Positions 53,355 through 61,767 of a DNA stretch of 64,000 nt are shown here, piece after piece (position 1 is the stretch's first letter; every line of letters begins with the position of its first letter). The DNA lies in contig NZ_CP045420.1 in NCBI RefSeq assembly GCF_009363795.1, positions 911,001 to 975,000 of the forward strand, in the 5' to 3' direction. A model generated the notes under the pieces. The model ran no database searches, was not told the DNA's origin, and worked only from the letters and a program-made list of their open reading frames with translations. Position numbers and translations under genes: made by a program. The stretch is from Palleronia sp. THAF1. GTDB lineage: Bacteria > Pseudomonadota > Alphaproteobacteria > Rhodobacterales > Rhodobacteraceae.

Positions 53355-54737
53355 ATGGGTCTTATCGGCATCTTTCTGTCCCTCGGCCTGTTGATGTATC
53401 TGGCCTACCGCGGGATCAACGTGCTGATCCTCGCCCCTGTCATGGCGCTTCTGGCGACGCTTTTCGCCGGGTGGCTGCCGCTGCTGGCGACCTATACGCA
53501 GGTTTTCATGCCCGCGCTGGGCAACTACCTGTTGCAGTTCTTCCCGCTGTTTCTGCTGGGCGCGATCTTCGGCAAGTTGATGGCCGACTCCGGCTCTGCC
53601 CGCACTATTGCAGAATGGTTCACTGACAAGATGGGCGCCTCGCAATCCATCGCCGCCGTCGTCGCGGCCTGCGGGGTGCTGACATACGGCGGCGTGTCGC
53701 TCTTCGTCGTGGCCTTCGCGGTCTATCCCATCGCCAACGCGCTGTTTCAGAAATCCGACACGCCAAAACGGCTGCTGCCCGCTGCCCTTGCGCTGGGGTC
53801 GTTCACATTCACCATGACGGCCTTTCCCGGCACGCCTGCAATCCAGAATGCGATCCCGATGCCCTATTTCGGCACCACGCCCTTCGCCGCACCGATCTAC
53901 GGCACGCTGGCTGGTCTGGGCATGCTGATCGGCGGAACATTCTGGCTGAACCGTCGTCGCGATGCGGCCAACGCCAAGGGCGAAGGCTATGGCGACCACC
54001 CCGCCACCGATGCCGATGCGAACGAGCCCGACGACGCCGCACCCGGTTTCCTGATTGCGATTCTGCCTGTGGTGGCCGTCATCGTGCTGAACGCCGCATT
54101 CACCTACCTGATCATTCCGGCGATGGAGACGGGCTATCTCGCCGACGATCAATACGGCAATGCCTCTATAGATGACGTCAAGGGCATCTGGGCGATCATT
54201 GCATCTCTCGTTATCGCGATCCTGCTGTGCACCGCCCTGAACTGGAGCCGGTTCAAGGATCTGCTGGAAAGCTACAACAAGGGCACGATGGGCTCGCTTC
54301 TGCCCGTCTTCAACACCGCGTCAGAGGTCGGATACGGCGCCGTCATTGCGTCATTGCCGGCCTTCGTCGTGGTCCGCGATGCGGTGCTTGGGCTGTCGTC
54401 GAACCCGTTGATCTCGTCAGCCGTGGCGACGAACGTGCTGGCGGGCATCACCGGATCGGCGTCGGGCGGCATGTCCATCGCGCTGGAAACGCTGGGCGAC
54501 CGTTTTGCCGAACAGGCCCAGGCGGCGGGCATCGATCCCGAGATCATGCACCGTGTCGTTGCCCTGTCGTCCGGCGGCTTTGACGCACTGCCGCACAACG
54601 GCGCGGTCATCACATTGCTGGCGATTACGGGGCTGACCCACAAGACAAGCTATGGCGACATCTTCGTGGTCGCAGTGTTGATCCCGTTCTCGATCACCGT
54701 CGCGGTGGTGCTGTCGGCTTCTGTGCTGCTGGTCTAG
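53355..54737 (+). CDS. GntP-family permease
   Basis: 460-aa inner-membrane carrier with about twelve helices, of the gluconate:H+ symporter family. Typical elements: LGLLMYLAYRGINVLILAPV at the N-terminus, FPLFLLGAIFGKLMADSGSA (about 63-82), GVLTYGGVSLFVVAFAVYP (about 112-130) and ALSSGGFDALPHNGAVITLL near the C-terminus. A hydrophilic loop (about 200-230) separates the halves. Likely imports a hydroxyacid; the preceding FAD-linked dehydrogenase is the natural partner. Convergent with the acyl-CoA dehydrogenase gene (14-bp gap). Confidence 0.92.
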   Translation: MGLIGIFLSLGLLMYLAYRGINVLILAPVMALLATLFAGWLPLLATYTQVFMPALGNYLLQFFPLFLLGAIFGKLMADSGSARTIAEWFTDKMGASQSIAAVVAACGVLTYGGVSLFVVAFAVYPIANALFQKSDTPKRLLPAALALGSFTFTMTAFPGTPAIQNAIPMPYFGTTPFAAPIYGTLAGLGMLIGGTFWLNRRRDAANAKGEGYGDHPATDADANEPDDAAPGFLIAILPVVAVIVLNAAFTYLIIPAMETGYLADDQYGNASIDDVKGIWAIIASLVIAILLCTALNWSRFKDLLESYNKGTMGSLLPVFNTASEVGYGAVIASLPAFVVVRDAVLGLSSNPLISSAVATNVLAGITGSASGGMSIALETLGDRFAEQAQAAGIDPEIMHRVVALSSGGFDALPHNGAVITLLAITGLTHKTSYGDIFVVAVLIPFSITVAVVLSASVLLV

Positions 54738-54751
54738 GGCAGGGCGGGCGG

Positions 54752-55927
54752 TTACATCCGCTTGGCGACTTCCTCCAGCATAACCTCGGTGGCACCCCCG
54801 CCAATGGCCTGTACGCGCGCGTCGCGGCTCATGCGTTCGATGGTGCTTTCACGCATGAAGCCCATGCCGCCGTGGAACTGGACGCAATCGTACATCACCT
54901 CGTTCACCAACTCACCCGCCAGCGCCTTGATCATCGACACGTCGCGCACGACGTCCTCGCCCCCGGCCGCCCGCGCGGCGGTGGCGTAGACCATTTGACG
55001 GCACGCCTCGACCCGCGCGGCCAACATCGCCAGCCGCTGCCGGATGCCCTGCTTTTCCCACAGGCTCTCGCCGAAGGCCTTGCGTTCTTTCAGGTAGGCG
55101 ACCGTTAGTTCCAAAGCTGCTTGAGCCTCTCCCATCGCCATCGCACCGATCACAAGCCGTTCGTTCTGGAAGTTCTTCATGATCTCGTAGAACCCGCGCC
55201 CTTCGGCCCCCAACACGTTGGCCGCCGGCACGCGCGCGTCCTGAAACGACAGCTCTGCCGTGTCCGACGAGCGCCAGCCGTGCTTGTCCAGCGCGCGGCT
55301 GACGGTGAAGCCGGGTGTGCCCTTTTCAACAAGGAACATCGTCACCGACTGCGAAGGCCGCGCGTCGGGATCGGTCTTCGCCGCGACGCAATAGACATCC
55401 GCGTGGACGCCATTGGTGATGTACAGCTTCGACCCGTTCAGCACCCAATCGTCACCATCGCGTCGGGCGCGGGTGGTCATGCCCTTCACGTCCGACCCCG
55501 CGCCGGGCTCTGTCACGGCGACCGCGCTGATCGCCTCGCCCGAGATGCAGCGCGGGATCCACTGTTCGATCTGCTCCGGTGTGCCTGCGTTGAAGATATG
55601 GACCGACGCCATGTCCGTATGCACCAGCGCCGTGATCGCGACGCCGGAAAAGGTGGACCGGCCGAGTTCTTCGGCCCAGACCACGGTCGCGCGTTCGTCC
55701 ATGGCGGACCCGCCCAGGTTCTCGGGGTAGCGGATGCCGAAGAACCCCAGCTCTCCCATCTTGCGTAGCACGGCGCGGGGGACCATGCCATCCTGTTCCC
55801 ACTGCAGGGCGTGGGGCTTAATTTCCGTCTCGACGAAGCGACGCACCTGGTCGCGCAGCATCCGGTGCGTTTCATCAAAGAACGTCGGGCTGTCGTTTGC
55901 GGCGGCGAAGCCAGAGGCCATGTTCAT
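54752..55927 (-). CDS. Acyl-CoA dehydrogenase
   Basis: 391 aa from ATG 55925-55927 (MNMASG), with GGGAGA upstream; it overlaps the MaoC gene by 4 nt. Family motifs: AVAVTEPGAGSDVKGMTTRA (about 136-155), WVLNGSKLYITNGVHADVYC, FYEIMKNFQNERLVIGAMAM and the C-terminal QFHGGMGFMRESTIERMSRD with the acid residue in the MGFMRES context. Closest in layout to short/branched- or medium-chain dehydrogenases. Pairing with MaoC and an alpha-methylacyl-CoA racemase points to a branched acyl-CoA substrate, which remains an inference. Confidence 0.93.
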   Translation of the reverse strand: MNMASGFAAANDSPTFFDETHRMLRDQVRRFVETEIKPHALQWEQDGMVPRAVLRKMGELGFFGIRYPENLGGSAMDERATVVWAEELGRSTFSGVAITALVHTDMASVHIFNAGTPEQIEQWIPRCISGEAISAVAVTEPGAGSDVKGMTTRARRDGDDWVLNGSKLYITNGVHADVYCVAAKTDPDARPSQSVTMFLVEKGTPGFTVSRALDKHGWRSSDTAELSFQDARVPAANVLGAEGRGFYEIMKNFQNERLVIGAMAMGEAQAALELTVAYLKERKAFGESLWEKQGIRQRLAMLAARVEACRQMVYATAARAAGGEDVVRDVSMIKALAGELVNEVMYDCVQFHGGMGFMRESTIERMSRDARVQAIGGGATEVMLEEVAKRM

Positions 55928-56388
55928 GTCGTCTCTCCCTGTGGGCGTTTCTTCATCAGGCCCGCGCGCTCGCAGGACCCGCACAGAACGTCGTCTTGGT
56001 TGAAGCACTCGTGGCGGAAGGTCACGATCCCCGCTTCCGGCCGCTTGGCGCTTTCGCGTTTTCGCAGGACGGTTGTGCGCACGTGGATCGTGTCGCCCTC
56101 GAACAGTGGATGGGGAAAGATCACGTCGGTCATGCCAAGGTTGGCGACAGTGGTGCGAAAGGTCGTGTCGTTGACGCTCATCCCGACCATCAGGCCAAGG
56201 GTGAACAAAGAGTTCACCAGCGGCCGTTTGAATTCCGTGTTTGCCGCGTAATGCGCGTCGATATGAAGGGGCTGCGTATTCATCGTCAGAAGCGAGAACC
56301 AGCGGTTGTCAGCCTCGGTGATCGTCCGTGTCCATTCATGATCGAAAACCTGACCGTCCTCGAAATCCTCGTAATACAGTCCCGGCAT
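55924..56388 (-). CDS. MaoC-family dehydratase
   Basis: 154-aa hotdog hydratase. Start ATG 56386-56388 with GAGGG upstream. Hydratase motif TITEADNRWFSLLTMNTQPL (about 22-41), with the Asp/His dyad of MaoC (ITEADNRWFS followed by QPLHID), plus GMTDVIFPHPLFEGDTIHV. The C-terminus has two cysteines (CFNQDDVLCGSCERAG). The wording resembles mesaconyl-C4-CoA or (R)-specific enoyl-CoA hydratase relatives. Coupled by a 4-nt overlap to the acyl-CoA dehydrogenase, giving dehydrogenation followed by hydration. Confidence 0.9.
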   Translation of the reverse strand: MPGLYYEDFEDGQVFDHEWTRTITEADNRWFSLLTMNTQPLHIDAHYAANTEFKRPLVNSLFTLGLMVGMSVNDTTFRTTVANLGMTDVIFPHPLFEGDTIHVRTTVLRKRESAKRPEAGIVTFRHECFNQDDVLCGSCERAGLMKKRPQGETT

Positions 56389-56455
56389 TGCTCGCCCTCC
56401 CTTTGGGCAGTGAACGGGGGTGCGCGCCCCGGCGCAAGGGGCTAGCGTCACACTT

Positions 56456-57589
56456 ATGACCAACACACCGCGCCAAGGCCCCCTGACCGGCACTCGCATC
56501 GTAGAGATGACCGGCATCGGCCCCGTGCCCTACGCTACCATGCTGATGGCCGACATGGGTGCGCAGGTGATCCGCATCGACCGGCGCGGCGGCTATCCCG
56601 CACCGGACCCCGACCTGGACTTTGGCGCGCTGGACGCCGCCGCCATATTTTACCGTTCGCGTCCCGTGGTAGAGGTGAACTTGAAGACCGACGCGGGCCG
56701 TGCGTTGGTTCACCGCCTCATTGCCCAGTCCGACGCGCTGATCGAAGGCTACCGGCCGGGTGCAATGGAGCGCCTCGGCCTCGGCCCCCAAGACGCCTTG
56801 CGTCTGAAGCCCGCGCTCACTTACACGCGCGTCACCGGCTGGGGCCAGACCGGCCCGCGGGCGCAGACTGCGGGGCACGACCTCAACTACATTGCCCTGT
56901 CCGGTGCGCTGTCGCTCTTCGCCCGCGACGGCACACCGCCACAGGGCCTTCCGCCCCTGATCGGTGACATGGCCGGCGGCGCGCTCTTCGCCGTCATCGG
57001 CACCCTCGCGTCGATCCTCAATGCCCGCGCGACGGGGCAGGGGCAGGTGGTGGACGCCAACATGGTGGACGGCACCGCCTCTCTCTATACCCTGATCCAG
57101 GCGCTCGCCGCCGCCGGAATGCACCGTTGGCCTGGCGGCAACGTCTTGGACGGCGGTCGCTGGTATTATCGCACCTACGCTTGCGCCGAAGGCCACGTCG
57201 CGGTCGGTGCGATAGAGCCTGCTTTTCGCAAGATCCTGATTGATACGCTGGGCGTCTCCGACAATCCCCGCCTCGACACCGACCCTGAAGCCCTCCTGTC
57301 CGAGGTCTTCGCCACCAAACCCGCGACCCATTGGGATGCGCTTTTCCGCGAGACCGACGGCTGCGTCACCATGATCCGCACCCCGGATCAGGCCGCGAAT
57401 TATACCGATAGCTTCACCACCATCGACGGCATCCCCCAGGCCAATCCCGCACCCTGGTTCGACGCCACACCCGGCGCGATCACCACGCCTCCGGCACAGG
57501 CGATCCACCCCAACACGGATGCCCTGTTGGACTGGGGCCTGACCCGCGACGAGATTTCCCGACACATAGCCGACGGCACGCTTACCTAA
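56456..57589 (+). CDS. CaiB/BaiF CoA-transferase family protein, alpha-methylacyl-CoA racemase-like
   Basis: 377-aa class III CoA-transferase fold. The N-terminal MTGIGPVPYATMLMADMGAQ (about 17-36), TGWGQTGPRAQTAGHDLNYI (about 126-145) and IGDMAGGALFAVIGTLASIL (about 167-186) match alpha-methylacyl-CoA racemase, including the histidine of GHDLNY and the aspartate of IGDM used in proton transfer. LDGGRWYYRTYACAEGHVAV follows. An ATG 12 codons upstream is less likely. Divergent from the MaoC/dehydrogenase pair (67-bp spacer). It probably epimerises a 2-methylacyl-CoA so that it can be dehydrogenated. Confidence 0.9.
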   Translation: MTNTPRQGPLTGTRIVEMTGIGPVPYATMLMADMGAQVIRIDRRGGYPAPDPDLDFGALDAAAIFYRSRPVVEVNLKTDAGRALVHRLIAQSDALIEGYRPGAMERLGLGPQDALRLKPALTYTRVTGWGQTGPRAQTAGHDLNYIALSGALSLFARDGTPPQGLPPLIGDMAGGALFAVIGTLASILNARATGQGQVVDANMVDGTASLYTLIQALAAAGMHRWPGGNVLDGGRWYYRTYACAEGHVAVGAIEPAFRKILIDTLGVSDNPRLDTDPEALLSEVFATKPATHWDALFRETDGCVTMIRTPDQAANYTDSFTTIDGIPQANPAPWFDATPGAITTPPAQAIHPNTDALLDWGLTRDEISRHIADGTLT

Positions 57590-57603
57590 CGCCGACCTTC
57601 CAT

Positions 57604-57659
57604 TTCATTGTTCCGGAAGTACCTCGGGGGAGCCGCGCAGCGGCGGGGGCAGCGCCCCT
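57604..57659 (-). repeat. Dispersed intergenic repeat copy C
   Basis: Shares 38 identical bases (57621-57658) with 32362-32399. The minus-strand tail reads GAGGTACTTCCGGAACAATG, related to copies A and B. It lies between the convergent racemase-like gene and the Fur-family gene and overlaps the last two bases of the latter's stop codon, so the repeat supplies part of the gene end. Confidence 0.65.
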
Positions 57660-58071
57660 AAACCCGCTTCCCCCGGATCACGGTGCGATGCTCGACAATG
57701 TCGTATCCATGCTCTGCCGCGATCTGCCGCCGCAGCGCAGCCAATGCGTCGCTCTGAATCTCGATCACCTCGCCTGTGTCCACATCCACCAAATGATCGT
57801 GCTGGATGCGCGGCGCCATTTCGAACCGCGCGGGCTCGCCCCCGAAGGATAGACGATGCACCAGCCCAGCCGCCTCCAGCGCCCCCAATGTTCTGTAGAT
57901 CGTCGCGGTCGAAACGGTCTCGTCTGCACTGCGCACACGGGCCAGCAGGTCCTCTGCAACCGGGTGATCCTCTGCCTCTTCCAACGCAGCAAGAATCGCC
58001 AGCCGCTGCTGCGTCACGCGCAATCCGGCTTCGCGCAACAGGCGGGCAGGGCGGTCGGTGGGATCATCCAT
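57658..58071 (-). CDS. Fur-family metalloregulator, probably Mur (manganese-responsive)
   Basis: 137 aa from ATG 58069-58071. N-terminal winged helix (about 8-80; LREAGLRVTQQRLAILAALE, STATIYRTLGALEAAGLVHR), then dimerisation domain with IQHDHLVDVDTGEVIEIQSD (about 88-107) holding the His-Asp-His metal site. It lacks the C-terminal CxxC pairs found in Zur and E. coli Fur, consistent with Mur. Divergent from sitABCD with a Fur-like box between, which in Rhodobacterales is the expected context for the manganese regulator. Fur or Zur remain possible. Confidence 0.88.
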   Translation of the reverse strand: MDDPTDRPARLLREAGLRVTQQRLAILAALEEAEDHPVAEDLLARVRSADETVSTATIYRTLGALEAAGLVHRLSFGGEPARFEMAPRIQHDHLVDVDTGEVIEIQSDALAALRRQIAAEHGYDIVEHRTVIRGKRV

Positions 58072-58102
58072 GTCTCTGCCTACCGCGCCCGCGTTTGCAT
58101 GT

Positions 58103-58123
58103 AAATGAGAATGAGTTGCATTT
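58103..58123. promoter_or_regulatory. Fur/Mur-like operator between the regulator gene and sitA
   Basis: AAATG (58103-58107) and CATTT (58119-58123) frame an 11-bp core, giving AAATGAGAATGAGTTGCATT at 58103-58122, similar in character to Fur-type boxes. TTGCAT occurs twice (58095-58100 and 58117-58122). It lies between both start codons (32 bp from the regulator, 53 bp from sitA) and could repress both genes. Confidence 0.55.
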
Positions 58124-58175
58124 CCATTGAACCGCGCCGCGCCGCATCCTATGTCCTGTGCAGAAGGAGACCCCG

Positions 58176-59051
58176 ATGCACCGCCTGATCCTTGCCACCG
58201 TCCTGTCCACCCTCGCCACATCGGCTATCGCACAGGACAAGCTGAAGGTCGTGACCACCTTCACGGTCCTCGCAGATATGGCGCAGAACGTGGCGGGAGA
58301 CGCGGCAGAGGTCGTGTCGATCACCAAGCCCGGTGCGGAGATCCACGGCTATTCCCCGACCCCGCGCGATATTGTCGGCGCGCAGGACGCTGATCTTATC
58401 CTGTGGAATGGTCTCAATCTGGAAATCTGGTTCGAACAGTTCCTGTCGAACTTGCGCGACGTGCCCTCCGCCACCCTGTCCGACGGGATCGACCCGATTC
58501 CGATCGCAGAGGGCAGCTATGAAGGGCAATCCAATCCGCATGCGTGGATGGGCCTCGATAACGCGCTGATCTACGTCGACAATATCGCCGCGGCGCTTTC
58601 CGACACCGATCCGGCGAATGCCGAGACATATTCGGCCAACGCCGCCGCCTACAAAGCGCAAATCGAAGACACCATCGCTCCCCTGCGTCAGCAAATCGCC
58701 GATCTACCGGGCGAGAACTGGCTGGTCACCTGCGAGGGCGCCTTCAGCTATCTTGCGCGCGACTTCGGACTGAACGAGCTATACCTCTGGCCCATGAACG
58801 CTGACCAGACGGGCACGCCCCAGCAGGTGCGCGCGGTCATCGACGGCGTGCGCGAGCATGACGTGCCGGCGGTCTTCTGTGAATCCACCGTGAACACATC
58901 CCCCGCCGAACAGGTCGCCCGAGAGACGGGCGCGACCTACGGCGGGGTGCTCTACGTCGACTCCCTGTCGCAGCCCGAAGGCCCGGTGCCCAGCTACCTC
59001 GACCTGCTGCGCGTCACATCGCAAACGATTGCGGACGGTCTCACGCAATGA
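58176..59051 (+). CDS. sitA: Manganese/iron ABC transporter substrate-binding protein (SitA)
   Basis: 291-aa periplasmic cluster A-I metal-binding protein. Signal peptide of about 19 residues (ending ATSAIA). The mature part starts QDKLKVVTTFTVLADMAQNV. Metal-ligand positions appear as the His of PGAEIHGYSPTPRDI (about 55-69), the His of SNPHAWMGLDNA (about 118-129), a Glu in TCEGAFSYLARDFGL and the C-terminal VLYVDSLSQPEGPV Asp. The sequence lacks the long His-rich loop of ZnuA, favouring Mn/Fe. Start decided by GAAGGAGA upstream of ATG 58176. Confidence 0.93.
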   Translation: MHRLILATVLSTLATSAIAQDKLKVVTTFTVLADMAQNVAGDAAEVVSITKPGAEIHGYSPTPRDIVGAQDADLILWNGLNLEIWFEQFLSNLRDVPSATLSDGIDPIPIAEGSYEGQSNPHAWMGLDNALIYVDNIAAALSDTDPANAETYSANAAAYKAQIEDTIAPLRQQIADLPGENWLVTCEGAFSYLARDFGLNELYLWPMNADQTGTPQQVRAVIDGVREHDVPAVFCESTVNTSPAEQVARETGATYGGVLYVDSLSQPEGPVPSYLDLLRVTSQTIADGLTQ

Positions 59052-59908
59052 CCTCACCGGGGCTCGAGGTGCGCGATCTGACGGTGACCTACCGCAACGG
59101 TCACACCGCGCTGAACGACGCCAGCTTCGAGATCCCACGCGGCACGATCACCGCACTCGTAGGCGTCAATGGCGCGGGCAAGTCCACGCTGTTCAAGGCG
59201 ATCATGGGCTTCGTCCCCGCGGCGCGCGGCGACATCCGGGTGCTGGGCCGCACCGTCCGGGAGGCGCTGAAATCCAACACCATCGCCTACGTCCCGCAGG
59301 CGGAAGAAGTCGATTGGACCTTTCCCGTCTTGGTCGAAGACGTGGTGATGATGGGGCGCTACGGGCACATGGGCTTCCTGCGCCGCGCCTCTGCCGCCGA
59401 CCACGCCGCCGTCGATACCGCGCTGGATCGCGTGAACATGGCCGACTTCCGTTACCGCCAGATCGGAGAGCTGTCCGGCGGCCAACGCAAGCGCGTGTTC
59501 CTCGCACGCGCTCTGGCGCAGGACGGTCAGGTGATTCTGCTGGACGAGCCGTTCACCGGCGTCGACGTGCAGACCGAAGAGCAGATCACGACGCTCCTAC
59601 GAGAGTTGCGAGACGAGGGGCGCGTGATGCTCGTCTCGACCCACAACCTCGGGTCCGTGCCCGAGTTCTGCGACCGCACCGTTCTGGTCAAAGGCACCGT
59701 CCTTGCTCACGGCCCGACGGAAACGACGTTCACGCGTGCCAACCTCGAACAGGCCTTCGGCGGCGTCCTGCGCCACTTCACCCTTGGCGGCCCGGACCTG
59801 CATGACGATCACCACGACGACGAGCGCGAGATCTCTATCTTCACGGATGACGAGCGCCCGCTCGTCCACTACGGCGACAAGGCCCACAAACTGGGCACGC
59901 GCGAATGA
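59048..59908 (+). CDS. sitB: Manganese/iron ABC transporter ATP-binding protein (SitB)
   Basis: 286 aa. Walker A VGVNGAGKST (about 38-47), Q-loop, signature LSGGQRKRVF (about 142-151), Walker B VILLDEPF (about 162-169) and switch His in VSTHNLGS. ATG overlaps the sitA stop. After the ATPase core (about 1-240) there is a C-terminal tail rich in His and Asp (GGPDLHDDHHDDEREIS, about 247-263) that could bind metal. Energises import through SitC/SitD. Confidence 0.94.
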   Translation: MTSPGLEVRDLTVTYRNGHTALNDASFEIPRGTITALVGVNGAGKSTLFKAIMGFVPAARGDIRVLGRTVREALKSNTIAYVPQAEEVDWTFPVLVEDVVMMGRYGHMGFLRRASAADHAAVDTALDRVNMADFRYRQIGELSGGQRKRVFLARALAQDGQVILLDEPFTGVDVQTEEQITTLLRELRDEGRVMLVSTHNLGSVPEFCDRTVLVKGTVLAHGPTETTFTRANLEQAFGGVLRHFTLGGPDLHDDHHDDEREISIFTDDERPLVHYGDKAHKLGTRE

Positions 59909-59910
59909 CC

Positions 59911-59937
59911 CTTCTTTGTTTTCCCAAATACTCATCC
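59911..59937 (-). repeat. Tail-only repeat copy E between sitB and sitC
   Basis: Reverse complement reads GAGTATTTGGGAAAACAAAG then AAG, similar to the segment at 2060-2080 (GTATTTGTGAAAGCAAAGA) and to the GAGGTATTT tails of the larger copies. It lies in the 55-bp gap of an otherwise overlapping operon. Confidence 0.45.
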
Positions 59938-59963
59938 GCACCCTCTAGCCGCAGACCATCCGC

Positions 59964-60809
59964 ATGATCCTTCTGGAACCCTTCACCTACGGCTACATGA
60001 CCGATGCCATGTGGGTGTCGGCCACGGTCGGCGGTCTCTGCGCCTTCCTGTCGTGCTTTTTGATGCTGAAAGGGTGGAGCCTGATCGGCGACGCCCTGTC
60101 CCACTCTGTCGTGCCCGGCGTGGCGGGCGCCTACATCCTGGGTCTTCCCTTCGCGCTGGGCGCCTTCCTTGCCGGGGGTCTGGCGGCGGGGGCGATGTTG
60201 GTGCTGTCGGATCGGTCCGGGCTGAAGGTCGATGTGGTGATCGGCATCATCTTCACATCGTTCTTCGGGCTGGGCTTGTTCATGGCATCGATCAGCCCCG
60301 TGTCGGTGGACCTGCAAGCCATCACCATGGGCAATATCCTTGCCATCACGCCCGAAGACACTCTGCAACTGGCGATCATCGGGGGCGTGTCGCTGACCGT
60401 GCTACTTCTGAAGTGGAAGGACCTGATGGTGACCTTCTTTGATGAAAACCACGCCCGTTCCATCGGCCTGCCGACACAAGCCCTGAAGGCGACGTTCTTC
60501 GTGTTGCTCTCCGCCGCCGTCGTCGCCGCGATGCAGACGGTGGGCGCGTTCCTTGTGATCGCCATGGTCGTCACACCCGGCGCCACCGCCTATCTGCTGG
60601 CTGACCGTTTCCCGCGACTTATCGCTGTGGCCGTGGCGATCGGGGCAGGGACCGGCTTTTTCGGGGCCTACGCCAGCTACTTTCTCGATGGGGCCACGGG
60701 CGGCGTGATCGTCACGCTGCAAACGGTGATCTTCCTGCTCACCTTCATCTTCGCACCAAAGCACGGGCGGTTGGCCGCGCGGGCCAAGGGACGGGCGGCG
60801 CTGCAATGA
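59964..60809 (+). CDS. sitC: Manganese/iron ABC transporter permease (SitC)
   Basis: 281-aa ABC-3 family membrane protein with about eight to nine helices. Family motifs: FLSCFLMLKGWSLIGDALSH (about 30-49) with the Asp of the ABC-3 DALSHSVVPG segment, and GAFLVIAMVVTPGATAYLLA (about 193-212). SitC and SitD are two separate permeases, which distinguishes Mn/Fe SitABCD from zinc ZnuABC (one permease). Start ATG 59964 lacks a strong ribosome site; 4-nt overlap with sitD. Confidence 0.92.
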   Translation: MILLEPFTYGYMTDAMWVSATVGGLCAFLSCFLMLKGWSLIGDALSHSVVPGVAGAYILGLPFALGAFLAGGLAAGAMLVLSDRSGLKVDVVIGIIFTSFFGLGLFMASISPVSVDLQAITMGNILAITPEDTLQLAIIGGVSLTVLLLKWKDLMVTFFDENHARSIGLPTQALKATFFVLLSAAVVAAMQTVGAFLVIAMVVTPGATAYLLADRFPRLIAVAVAIGAGTGFFGAYASYFLDGATGGVIVTLQTVIFLLTFIFAPKHGRLAARAKGRAALQ

Positions 60810-61657
60810 TCGAGACCGTCCTGCTGCCGTTCCAGTTCCCCTTCATGCAGAACGCCTTTCTGATCGGCCTTCTGGTGGCGGTGCCCACGGCCCTGCTGTC
60901 CTGCTTTCTGGTTTTGAAGGGCTGGGCGCTGATGGGCGATGCGGTGAGCCACGCGGTTCTTCCGGGCATCGTTCTGGCCTGGATCACCGGCCTGCCGCTG
61001 ATCCTTGGGGCCTTCGCCGCCGGAATGGGCTGCGCGGTGCTGACCGGCTACCTGTCCGACAATTCGCGCGTCAAGCAGGACACCGTCATGGGGATCGTCT
61101 TCTCGGGCATGTTCGCGGTGGGGATCATCCTCTACACCTCTATCGACACGAACCAGCACCTTGATCACATCCTCTTCGGCAACATGCTGGGCGTCGGCCC
61201 TGCTGACCTTGTGACTGCCGCCGGGATCGGCATCCCCGTCGCTGCGATCCTGCTGCTGAAGTGGCGCGATCTTCTGCTGTTCAGCTTCGATCCCGCGCAG
61301 GCACAGGCCAGCGGTTTGCGCACCGGTTGGCTGCACTATGGCCTGCTGTCGATCCTGTCGCTGACCATCGTGGCGACGCTGACCGCCACCGGTCTGATCC
61401 TGGCCATCGGTTTGCTGATCGCCCCCGGAGCCATCGCCTTCCTGCTGACCCGGCGTTTCGCGCAGATGCTGATCGTTGCCACCGCCGTCTGCATCATCGC
61501 CATGGCGCTTGGCACCTACGCCAGCTTCTGGATCGACAGCGCGCCCGCGCCGACGATCATTCTGGTGCTGACGGCGATCTTCTGCGTGGCTTTGGCGCGC
61601 CGCCTTATCAGTCAAAGCCGACGCACGACGGCGCAACCCGTGTCCGATCCGTCGTAA
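60806..61657 (+). CDS. sitD: Manganese/iron ABC transporter permease (SitD)
   Basis: 283-aa ABC-3 membrane protein, eight to nine helices, paralogous to SitC. Motifs LLSCFLVLKGWALMGDAVSH (about 29-48) and GLILAIGLLIAPGAIAFLLT (about 193-212) align with the same regions of SitC. It forms the heterodimeric pore with SitC. Last gene of the operon; the C-terminus is basic (RRLISQSRRTT). The 110-bp spacer to folD shows no convincing terminator. Confidence 0.92.
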   Translation: MIETVLLPFQFPFMQNAFLIGLLVAVPTALLSCFLVLKGWALMGDAVSHAVLPGIVLAWITGLPLILGAFAAGMGCAVLTGYLSDNSRVKQDTVMGIVFSGMFAVGIILYTSIDTNQHLDHILFGNMLGVGPADLVTAAGIGIPVAAILLLKWRDLLLFSFDPAQAQASGLRTGWLHYGLLSILSLTIVATLTATGLILAIGLLIAPGAIAFLLTRRFAQMLIVATAVCIIAMALGTYASFWIDSAPAPTIILVLTAIFCVALARRLISQSRRTTAQPVSDPS

Positions 61658-61767
61658 ATCCGTTGCCGCCCCCCGGCAGGGCATGGCATGGCTGCGCACA
61701 AACGTGATGGCCCGCGCCTGGACAGCACTGGCGCATTCATCGACTTATACAGCCTAGGACTTTTGCC

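Noticed and set aside
57658-61657. Zinc uptake (zur-znuABC) interpretation
   Set aside because: Two separate permease genes, a binding protein without a His-rich loop and a regulator without CxxC pairs fit Mn/Fe SitABCD with a Mur-like regulator better, although zinc is not formally excluded.
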